Part shown: in pieces, positions 39,234-45,424 of the stretch
Numbering within the stretch: position 1 is the first letter of the stretch
Layout of the letters: each line of letters opens with the position of its first letter
Virus record (IMG/VR): IMGVR_UViG_3300037087_000053
Location: 1-45,424 of that record
Source: a virus
Reading direction: 5' to 3' (one strand)
Length of the DNA stretch: 45,424 nt
Translations under genes and position numbers: made by a program
Notes under the pieces: model-generated
What the model was told of the DNA's origin: nothing
The model's database searches: none
The model's input: the letters and a program-made list of their open reading frames with translations, nothing else

Positions 39234-40395
39234 AGATCGACCTTTCCGCAGCGTAATGAGCAGGCGCCATATACGCAAGACTAATATCGGTACTGCTGAT
39301 GTGGAATCTTGCATCTCCGAAATCTGCCTGTCCGTAAGTTGCACCGCCTCTACCGATATAAAGATGAACGGTGTTTGTTAGGCTGCTTTGACTGCCAATC
39401 GCTACTTGCGTTTGATTGGTAACGTCTCCATTCGTAACCAATTTCATATAATTATCTGCAATTATATTGTAAGAAACAAAGACATGCGTCCACACGCCTT
39501 GAGTAACCGTATGATAAGATGCAACTGATTTCGCAGTCGAACCATCGGAAATATGAGCATAGATTTTATTATCTGCACCTCTTTCAATCCAAAATCCTAC
39601 GGATGATGAACTTGCTGCCTTTGTAATAAGTGGCACGAGCGTTCCATCTGATGCTTCTATTCTCACCCAAAAATCAAGAGCCCAAGAGTTCACTGTTGGA
39701 TCGCATACATTACCAAAGTCTGCCATACCATCTGCACCACCAAAGCGCAAGAACCTTATCGGAGTAGTTGCTGTCTGCCAAATACCTGCTATTCCTCCGG
39801 AGGTTTGCGATAAGACTCCGTGATTTGCGAATCCAGATATATCAAGGATTCTCGATGTTGCATCATTCCATAATCTTCGTGGAGAAATCCAAAGAACGTT
39901 CTTATCCAAATACATTGGACCAAACGTCTCTGCATCATAATATTCAGGAGTGTCAAATACGGAGTTATCCTGTTTTAAAAAGAAAGCAGTCAATGGAAGA
40001 TTCTGTTTGCCCGCCTTCCATGTCCGAGGAATGTAAGGAACGATCTGTGCTAATTCAGCGCATTTATATTGGAATCTCCATGGATTCATCATACCGTAAT
40101 AACGGAGTGAATGAGTCTTTAATGCAGAGTTCTTTATAAAGTCAATCTCATCCTGTCCTACCTGAGCTAAGAACGTAGAGAACTTATGAGATGTTTCACC
40201 TACACTTATCTTTGAAAGGTTACCGCCTTCGTCCTTATGCTCAATGACTTGCGCTTGAGGATCAATAGTTGTGCCGTCTTCCGATAACCATCCAATGTCA
40301 GTGTAAGCGGTTTCAAGATTTGGAGAAAGCTCTCGCACCCAAAGATTAGCGAGCCCCTTTACTCCCTCACGAGTACGATCGCGTTGCAGTCCCAT
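39223..40395 (-). CDS. Tail tube paralogue with C-terminal LamG-like domain (390 aa)
   Basis: Residues 1 to about 150 are a paralogue of the next upstream tube protein (MGLQRDRTREGVKGLANLWVR against MGLQRLRTRENAKGGGNLWIR). Residues about 170-390 form a concanavalin/LamG-type domain (NHGVLSQTSGGIAG, ALDFWVRIEASDG, GVWTHVFVSYN, VHLYIGRGGATYGQADFGDARFH). AAAGG precedes the ATG. The added domain probably projects from the tail surface and may bind carbohydrate. Confidence 0.75.
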   Translation of the reverse strand: MGLQRDRTREGVKGLANLWVRELSPNLETAYTDIGWLSEDGTTIDPQAQVIEHKDEGGNLSKISVGETSHKFSTFLAQVGQDEIDFIKNSALKTHSLRYYGMMNPWRFQYKCAELAQIVPYIPRTWKAGKQNLPLTAFFLKQDNSVFDTPEYYDAETFGPMYLDKNVLWISPRRLWNDATSRILDISGFANHGVLSQTSGGIAGIWQTATTPIRFLRFGGADGMADFGNVCDPTVNSWALDFWVRIEASDGTLVPLITKAASSSSVGFWIERGADNKIYAHISDGSTAKSVASYHTVTQGVWTHVFVSYNIIADNYMKLVTNGDVTNQTQVAIGSQSSLTNTVHLYIGRGGATYGQADFGDARFHISSTDISLAYMAPAHYAAERSIYGV

Positions 40396-40413
40396 AGTAT
40401 TATCCTTTCAGGA

Positions 40414-40986
40414 TTAAAGAACTGCCGTTGCAAGACTTGACGCTGTATCCGTTGGCTTGCCGTATGCAGAAGCTAATACGATCTCAGTCATCACATAAGG
40501 TATTCGTTCCGGTGAAACGACAACGTTAAACGCTGTCGGTGTCCGTGTGAAAGCCGCTGCAGGAGCCAACATATAAATATCGCAAGGCAATGTCCGTTGA
40601 CTGGATTTATATTCGATTGGAACACCCATCTTAATTTGACAGATGGCCGCACTGATTTCTTGTATGTCTCCATTTTCAAGCAATGCCGAATAATACACAT
40701 CGTAGAATACGTTGTTGTTTGAAAGTTTGTTGACAAGATCAATTTCGTCTTGACTGACTTGATGCAAGATAGTTTTCAGCATCGCTGTACGATCGGAGTA
40801 AAGAACGATAACGAGATCGCCACGTTCATCCTTCGATTCAACGGCTGTCTGCTTATCGTCAAGTGTTGTTCCACCTAACCAGCCAACATCGAGGAAGGTA
40901 TTTGAAGCTGTTGGAGATATTTGCCGAATCCAAAGGTTTCCTCCGCCCTTTGCATTCTCACGAGTCCTTAATCTTTGCAAACCCAT
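40414..40986 (-). CDS. Major tail tube-like protein (190 aa)
   Basis: Beta-rich protein of typical tube size in the correct place between tail terminator and chaperones. It shares its N-terminal half, including the QDEID...SL pattern, with the longer paralogue downstream. AAAGGG precedes ATG 40986. The call rests on synteny and size more than on a motif. Confidence 0.65.
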   Translation of the reverse strand: MGLQRLRTRENAKGGGNLWIRQISPTASNTFLDVGWLGGTTLDDKQTAVESKDERGDLVIVLYSDRTAMLKTILHQVSQDEIDLVNKLSNNNVFYDVYYSALLENGDIQEISAAICQIKMGVPIEYKSSQRTLPCDIYMLAPAAAFTRTPTAFNVVVSPERIPYVMTEIVLASAYGKPTDTASSLATAVL

Positions 40987-41009
40987 TGTAGTGCCCTTTC
41001 AATAAAGTG

Positions 41010-41495
41010 TTATGATAAATCTACTATTCTTTCCGTAACTTGCAAGCGGAATTCTGCTTTATGACACATACGACCGCCCAGAAAAACAAATATTGCATTC
41101 ACAGTCCGTTGTAATGGATAACTCATTTCATCGATATCACCGCCAAGATTCTGAATGAATCGAAACTTGTCTTGCACCGCATCCACCAACGCCTGGAAGA
41201 TTGGCTCGCTAACATTCTCTTTGTAACCGTATAGAATCGTTATTATCCAGTTGTCATCGGCTTGCGTGTGAGTAATTATATCGCGTTCATCTCTTGATCC
41301 AAACTTTGAATCAGCACTATCCGTTCCATTCGACCTACTCAACCAACAGGTATTAATTACATTGTTCTTCACAAACCGTGTCGTATAGTTTGCTTCGTTG
41401 GTAACGTCTTGCGGTGTAGCATAACACATACCAATTCCATTAACTGCTTGAAGCAATGCAAGGATAGCACTATTTTGAACTGTGTAAAAACCCAT
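41010..41495 (-). CDS. Tail terminator/completion-like protein (161 aa)
   Basis: ATG 41495 overlaps the upstream TGA (TGATG); a GTG three bases earlier is the alternative. Mixed alpha/beta protein with NWIITILYGYKENVSEPIFQALVDAV and a C-terminal strand-rich segment (EFRLQVTERIVD). Length and position between the gp10-like neck protein and the tube suit a tail terminator, by synteny. Confidence 0.6.
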   Translation of the reverse strand: MGFYTVQNSAILALLQAVNGIGMCYATPQDVTNEANYTTRFVKNNVINTCWLSRSNGTDSADSKFGSRDERDIITHTQADDNWIITILYGYKENVSEPIFQALVDAVQDKFRFIQNLGGDIDEMSYPLQRTVNAIFVFLGGRMCHKAEFRLQVTERIVDLS

Positions 41496-42079
41496 CACTT
41501 CATCATCCCCGATTGACGCATAATCGTATCAAGCTTTGATTGAAGATAGCCGGCAACATCTACAATGTAATGAGCGCCGATAGAATCATAAACTATTTCT
41601 GCGGTTAAACCCATTTCTTCTAAAGCTCTCTTCATAAAAAACTGTGGCTTCGCTGGATGGAATGCTTTGTACCTTTGAATCGCATGAGCTATTTGAGATA
41701 TCTGTCTTTCACGTGGGCTAAATTTCTCGCCCTCTTTACGCTTCAATCTTGCACGTGTCGAGAATCCTTGCTTGACAAATCTTTGCACACGATCTAATTG
41801 ATGCGTATCAACCCAAGCGATTAACGGTTCAATCGGTATCCAATGTGCCTTAGAACCAAACTCAACATACTCACCATATTGCAATGGCGTTCCTACTTCC
41901 ATATAAATATCATTTGCGAACGGTGCTACGTAAGGTTCAAACGATCCACGTAAAACAACTGGCGGCGCATAAGTATTAACAAGTCCCGATAGATGCTCTG
42001 CGAGTGCCAATAGATGCTCTGCAATCGCATCCTTGCACTTTTTCCAATCAGCTTGAATATTTATAGTGTTCTCAATCAA
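41495..42079 (-). CDS. HK97 gp10-like neck/tail-completion protein (194 aa)
   Basis: TTG start at 42079 overlaps the connector TGA (TTGA), with GGTGAG upstream. Sequence pattern of the family: VLRGSFEPYVAPFANDIYM, YGEYVEFGSKAHWIP, ISQIAHAIQRYKAFHPAKPQFFMKRAL. Members join the head connector to the tail. Strong on pattern and order. Confidence 0.8.
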   Translation of the reverse strand: MIENTINIQADWKKCKDAIAEHLLALAEHLSGLVNTYAPPVVLRGSFEPYVAPFANDIYMEVGTPLQYGEYVEFGSKAHWIPIEPLIAWVDTHQLDRVQRFVKQGFSTRARLKRKEGEKFSPRERQISQIAHAIQRYKAFHPAKPQFFMKRALEEMGLTAEIVYDSIGAHYIVDVAGYLQSKLDTIMRQSGMMK

Positions 42080-43059
42080 TGTCGTCTCACCCGATGGAAT
42101 AAATATGAACTTGAAATAACTCCGCCTGTCAATGAAGACATATTATCCTGATTTGTAGTTGGAGTCAGTTCTTTTTGAGACATTGCTGCTTTTATACTTG
42201 ACTTAGGTTCTTCTTGACCGTAAACCAAAATATTGTAACGGTTGAAGTATTGCTTTGCCAGTGTCGTGTACTTCGCTGCCTTGTCGTTATAATTAACTAC
42301 ATCTGCCGACATGCTTGCATCCGTAGATTGAGCGTAAGCAGTAGCGAGTCTTTGACAAGCGTAAGCTGCTGCAAGTGTTGTGATCTGGGAAAAAGTTGCG
42401 TTTGTATCAGGGAAGTTCTGTATTCCCACCTGCAAACAAGGTTCAACGTTAAATCGAATGACAAAAGACTCAGTAGTTGACGGTTGATTCCCGATAAGAT
42501 ATAGAACCAAATTACTGCCGTCCATTGCCGTACCATCGTCATATATCTGCCAATCAGCATCTTCAAGAAGTGAAGGCGGTTCATATCCAAATGGATATTC
42601 AATTCCAAGGATTTGAGAATAACTATTAGCCCAAAGCCCTGCAAGGATTGTATTGAGAGCGTACTTATTTGATCCTGTGCCGGTAATCTTCTTTGCTATT
42701 TTCAAAGGGACATCTCTTCCCCAATCAGTTACGGCTTTTGTTAGAATCAAGCCATTATCTGTCGGTGAAAGTTTTGTGGCGTCATCCTTTATTAGTGACG
42801 CGATTTCATCCAAATAATCTTGATAAGTATGTCCGCTCTGATTAATTAATGTAACAGTTGTTACCGTACCGTCTGCAGAAGGCAATGATCCGGACGCAAC
42901 CAATACGACGCTTGTCGTTATTCCAACAACAACCGAACTAATGACACCAAAATAGAACGCATCTCCAATAACGAATGACATAGGATTACCAACGTAACTT
43001 GCATCTACCGTTCCATTTGTAATTCCCGAAATCGTTCTTGTTAGATAAGTGTAGTTCAT
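42076..43059 (-). CDS. Head-tail connector/adaptor protein (327 aa)
   Basis: The middle and C-terminal part (YQDYLDEIASLIKDDATKL onward to RYNILVYGQEE) is mostly helical with AAAYACQRLATAYAQSTDAS and KYTTLAKQYFNRYN, as in connector/adaptor proteins. Residues 1-75 form a Gly/Val/Thr-rich beta domain not shared with the paralogue at 1-1030. ATG 43059 is adjacent to the stop of a 23-codon ORF. The exact 127-bp repeat of the left window end lies in its 3' third. Confidence 0.7.
   Translation of the reverse strand: MNYTYLTRTISGITNGTVDASYVGNPMSFVIGDAFYFGVISSVVVGITTSVVLVASGSLPSADGTVTTVTLINQSGHTYQDYLDEIASLIKDDATKLSPTDNGLILTKAVTDWGRDVPLKIAKKITGTGSNKYALNTILAGLWANSYSQILGIEYPFGYEPPSLLEDADWQIYDDGTAMDGSNLVLYLIGNQPSTTESFVIRFNVEPCLQVGIQNFPDTNATFSQITTLAAAYACQRLATAYAQSTDASMSADVVNYNDKAAKYTTLAKQYFNRYNILVYGQEEPKSSIKAAMSQKELTPTTNQDNMSSLTGGVISSSYLFHRVRRH
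42183..42309. repeat. Exact copy of the first 127 bases of the window
   Basis: Identical to 1-127, inside the connector gene. Similarity continues with substitutions up to about 42770, where the genes diverge. Confidence 0.95.
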
Positions 43060-43131
43060 TTAATTTTGTCCTTGAAATCTGAATCCTGCATATTGTGTCG
43101 ACTCTACTGGATTGATTGATCTCTTTGCCAT
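43060..43131 (-). CDS. 23-codon ORF coupled to the connector gene
   Basis: ATG 43131 (MAKRSINPVESTQYAGFRF...) stops with TAA immediately before the connector ATG (TAAATG). A comparable 15-codon ORF (1030-1077) precedes the other connector copy, where its TAG overlaps the GTG start. Shared position in both cassettes suggests translational coupling; the peptides are unrelated. Confidence 0.35.
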   Translation of the reverse strand: MAKRSINPVESTQYAGFRFQGQN

Positions 43132-43163
43132 TACTATAACCAAGTTGCTATTGCTACTCTCTG

Positions 43164-43457
43164 CTATGTGTTTGTTGCAACGCAAATGTAAGTATATCCA
43201 TTTACTATTCTTATTTCTCCGAGCACACCAGTATCTGTTGGATTTGCTGGTGCGGTATTGAGTGCAGATAATCTAAATTGAGTTGTTGATATACTACCAT
43301 TGATTTGGAATTTATTTACACCATCATCTGTCGCTTTTCCGACACATACATTTCCGCCATTCGGATTAAGATATAGATTGTAATAATCAAGTGAGTTTGA
43401 ACTTTCACTTTGTATCCACGAGTGTCCACCTGACATACATCTGAAATCTTGAGCCAC
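43164..43457 (-). CDS. Small fibre-tip protein ending at an in-frame amber codon (97 aa)
   Basis: GTG start at 43457 with a strong GAGGAG. LYLNPNGGNVCVGKATDDG, FRLSALNTAPANPTDTGVLGEI and NGYTYICVATNT match the C-terminal domain of many phage fibres, which continues W(K/Q)RVA. Here TAG stands where TGG is expected, and the next codons read QRVAIATWL before another TAG at 43134-43136. The gene may thus have lost ten C-terminal codons by one base change, or be suppressed. It lies between the SGNH fibre and the connector. Confidence 0.7.
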   Translation of the reverse strand: MAQDFRCMSGGHSWIQSESSNSLDYYNLYLNPNGGNVCVGKATDDGVNKFQINGSISTTQFRLSALNTAPANPTDTGVLGEIRIVNGYTYICVATNT

Positions 43458-43485
43458 GGCACTCCTCTTTTAAGTCCTGTTGAAT

Positions 43486-44997
43486 CTATTGGATTAAAAT
43501 TATTGCATCTCTTACCAGTCCAGCAACGACCGAATAACCATTGTCGTTAAGATGGAGTTTATCGCTATTAAAACATGTTGTGTTTGTCGCATCCTGCAAT
43601 CTTGTATCTGCGCCCAAATCTATTAACCCATCACAAAATGCATGATTTGCACGAAGTAATGCATTCAATGCAGGTTGAATTGTTGTATGCCAACCGACAG
43701 CATTTGCGGCAAAACATTGTGCATCAATCTCGGTGCAAACCAATATTTTGTTGTACCCAGCCGCTCTGCGCCCTGTGCAATAAGTGTTTATTAAAGCATA
43801 TATATCTGCTGCGTTTTTAGCATCATTCATAGCATCGTTTATTCCACCCCATAAAACTACAACATTTTGTTTCGCACCATTCAGAGGAAAATAATCTTCA
43901 AAATCCGCTGCTGATGCAATCATTTGTGAAACAAATTTACCTTCACCTCCAAGATTTATAGCAAGTGCCATTGAATTGTTATTGTCTAATCGCATTAATT
44001 GTTCTGGATAACTATTCCCCGTTGTTGCATGAGTACCATAGGTGCGTGAATCACCTTGAAATGTCCAATGTCTCTGATTAATATTTATTGCATATTTCTT
44101 TGATAGATATTGATACACTTGCAACATCTGCGCTTGAGTTTGTGCTGAATTGTATAATATTAATTCTGCTATGTCACCAGGAAAAGCAAAACCTCCGCCC
44201 GTCAAGTCTCCGATGGTCAATGCACCGCTTAATCCCATGTTTCCAGTTGTGGACACAACATGGTAAATGCCATTCATTCCAAACGTGGCATTCGTGCCAT
44301 CGTAAGAATAACTGTCAATCACAATTGCTGTTGCCAGTGTTCCCGCCGAAATGGCTGGATACAATTTTGAAATAAGCACAGGAGATAAGTACCCTAAATG
44401 GTCATATATATAATCGTGATCCCTTGCTGAATACCATGTCATTCCGTTACTTGCATATATTTTAAGACCGGATGGTTGGGTCAATACAACCGCATACCAT
44501 GTAAAGGCCTGATCGAATGCAGATGATAAAAATGATGGTGTAATTAATTGACTATTGTTAAATCGAATAATTGAATGTCCATTAATAATACCCGATTTTA
44601 ATATCGGTTGTAACTCCACGATGGTTTGAGTTGCATCATTATAATTCCCGCTTTTATCTAACCAGCAACCTATATTATCAGCATCTTTTACAACAGGTGC
44701 TGTCTTTGCCGAATCCTTAAAGAGTGTTAAAGGATCAGCTGCATCGAGCCATAGCCTCAAGTTGGGGAGTTGATCTGGACGAAAATATTGAATGTTTTGT
44801 GATTGAAAAATAGAATCTACAATTAAACGCTGTACATTAAGTTGATATTGAGTTGCTATTTTGCCGATATCTTTTACGGTATCCCTTGCCATCCTCGCAT
44901 TCAAAGTATCTCTCATAATTTTTTGATCTACAAGTTGACTTTGTGCAATGGATGTCCCCAGGAAGAACACAACTAAAAACAATAATGCCTTTTTCAT
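43486..44997 (-). CDS. Secreted-type SGNH hydrolase fibre with LamG-like domain (503 aa)
   Basis: ATG 44997 (MKKALLFLVVFFLGTSIAQ) gives a clean signal peptide and starts one base after the upstream stop; longer in-frame starts overlap that gene. Residues about 75-305: concanavalin/LamG-type domain (LWLDAADP...DKSGNYNDATQ, GDIAELILYN). Residues about 310-503: SGNH/GDSL hydrolase with GDSRT at 315-319, INLGGEG as block II, GGIND at 384-388, and SDKLH with Asp 479 and His 482. A complete catalytic set, so it probably deacetylates or cleaves an ester of a surface polysaccharide. Confidence 0.85.
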   Translation of the reverse strand: MKKALLFLVVFFLGTSIAQSQLVDQKIMRDTLNARMARDTVKDIGKIATQYQLNVQRLIVDSIFQSQNIQYFRPDQLPNLRLWLDAADPLTLFKDSAKTAPVVKDADNIGCWLDKSGNYNDATQTIVELQPILKSGIINGHSIIRFNNSQLITPSFLSSAFDQAFTWYAVVLTQPSGLKIYASNGMTWYSARDHDYIYDHLGYLSPVLISKLYPAISAGTLATAIVIDSYSYDGTNATFGMNGIYHVVSTTGNMGLSGALTIGDLTGGGFAFPGDIAELILYNSAQTQAQMLQVYQYLSKKYAININQRHWTFQGDSRTYGTHATTGNSYPEQLMRLDNNNSMALAINLGGEGKFVSQMIASAADFEDYFPLNGAKQNVVVLWGGINDAMNDAKNAADIYALINTYCTGRRAAGYNKILVCTEIDAQCFAANAVGWHTTIQPALNALLRANHAFCDGLIDLGADTRLQDATNTTCFNSDKLHLNDNGYSVVAGLVRDAIILIQ

Positions 44998-44998
44998 A

Positions 44999-45211
44999 TT
45001 ATACCCACTCCGTTCCATTCCACCAATAAGGTCGATTGTCATCGGTATCAAAATATTGTATCTTGCCAGCATCTATATTTGCCAACGTTATACCCAATGC
45101 TATTCTATCGACAGATGTTCCCACCACATTTCTTGCTACCTGATTAACATTCGCTGCATTAACCGCAATGTCTGCTATCATTGCAACTATATCTTCTTTT
45201 ATGACTGACAT
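44999..45211 (-). CDS. Short fibre-linker protein (70 aa)
   Basis: Helical N-terminal part (VAMIADIAVNAANVNQVA) and a C-terminal IDAGKIQYFDTDDNRPYWW module ending NGTEWV, common in fibre modules. Tightly spaced between the QEALN-repeat gene and the SGNH fibre, present only in this version of the cassette. Function likely oligomerisation or attachment, inferred. Confidence 0.55.
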   Translation of the reverse strand: MSVIKEDIVAMIADIAVNAANVNQVARNVVGTSVDRIALGITLANIDAGKIQYFDTDDNRPYWWNGTEWV

Positions 45212-45216
45212 TTTCG

Positions 45217-45424
45217 TTATGGAGTTTGTGCTTTTAAGTTTAATGCTTCTTGAAGTGTATATCGATGCTTATTACTCTCACCTGCATATAAGCAAGCTGC
45301 TTCTTGATCTGTGTAAGTATGCAGATCGGTTGCACTCGCTAAAGAGTTCAATGCTTCTTGAATTGAATAATGATGTTTATCTACGGTCTGACCTGCAAGA
45401 ACATTTAGAGCTTCTTGCAAAGAG
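45217..45424 (-). CDS. QEALN-repeat protein, 5' end cut by the window edge
   Basis: Four repeats are visible; the frame is open to the right edge. Nearly identical to 3067-3274. The final 90 bases match exactly. The complete copy suggests about 25 residues are missing at the N-terminus. Confidence 0.75.
   Translation of the reverse strand, partial: SLQEALNVLAGQTVDKHHYSIQEALNSLASATDLHTYTDQEAACLYAGESNKHRYTLQEALNLKAQTP

Noticed and set aside
1-45424. Simple circular closure of the window by joining its two ends
   Set aside because: Joining base 45424 to base 1 would fuse the connector to the QEALN-repeat gene out of frame; the ends are internal repeats, not a clean terminal overlap.
1-45424. 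Plus-strand genes
   Set aside because: Plus-strand frames are antisense to good minus-strand genes, have poor composition and no ribosome sites; I found none to support.
1-45424. Genome-wide TAG recoding suggested by the amber codon at 43164
   Set aside because: TAG is used as an ordinary terminator elsewhere (for example 22494-22496 right before a start codon) and no other conserved gene has internal TAG.
1-45424. Diversity-generating retroelement behind the variable fibre ends
   Set aside because: No reverse transcriptase and no template/variable repeat pair with adenine-specific changes; the differences are replacement of whole genes.
1-45424. tRNA genes and CRISPR arrays
   Set aside because: No cloverleaf with a T-arm motif and no regularly spaced direct repeats were found on reading; small degenerate cases could be missed without software.

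Overview
The window is almost all of one tailed double-stranded DNA phage (or prophage) genome, assembled as a contig of about 45.4 kb with roughly 40% G+C by eye. Every convincing gene lies on the minus strand. The set (large and small terminase, portal, MuF-type head protein, protease-capsid fusion, head-tail connector, tail terminator, tail tube, frameshifted G/GT chaperones, tape measure, tail hub, tail spike) indicates a long-tailed phage, most likely a siphovirus because no sheath or contractile baseplate is seen. The host cannot be named. Clues are strong Shine-Dalgarno sites, near-consensus sigma70 promoters (TTGACA/TATAAT), and several Sec signal peptides ending in AQ or SQ, a style common in Bacteroidota/Ignavibacteria-type bacteria.

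In transcription order (high to low coordinates): 45424-42076 is a variable fibre cassette (QEALN-repeat protein, SGNH-hydrolase fibre, small fibre tip) leading into the connector. 42079-34461 is the neck and tail module. 34464-27403 carries the pectate-lyase-type spike, a PurD-like ATP-grasp enzyme, an HNH fusion protein and a lysis cluster. 27402-27001 is a gene-free early control region with a promoter and a leader hairpin. 27000-20515 is recombination and replication (HTH protein, SbcC-like ATPase, DnaQ-like exonuclease, Sak4-like ATPase, PD-(D/E)XK nuclease, endonuclease VII-like HNH, replisome organiser). 20305-14076 is accessory, with DNA methyltransferases, a RuvC-like resolvase, HNH and a ParB/TET-associated-glycosyltransferase chimera. 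13908-3978 is packaging and head. 3905-1 is a second, different fibre cassette leading into a second connector gene.

Two things stand out. First, 17858-19945 contains three attC recombination sites of the integron type. Each has R and L boxes, a perfect L''/L' stem, and the two canonical extrahelical bases in the canonical places. They delimit three gene cassettes, two of which carry DNA methyltransferases, and they appear to have been inserted exactly at the stop codon of a phage gene. No integron integrase is in the window, so this is an integrase-less attC cluster inside a lytic-type phage genome. Second, the two contig ends are alternative versions of one locus between capsid and connector. 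They share exact repeats (127 bp and 90 bp) at the flanks but carry different fibre genes between them, and the connector itself has a swapped N-terminal domain. This is either two haplotypes of a hypervariable locus or a tandem duplication.

Other points: several predicted virion proteins carry N-terminal signal peptides; the small fibre-tip gene has an amber codon exactly where its family motif expects Trp; the replication operon has a leader that folds as a clean three-way junction.
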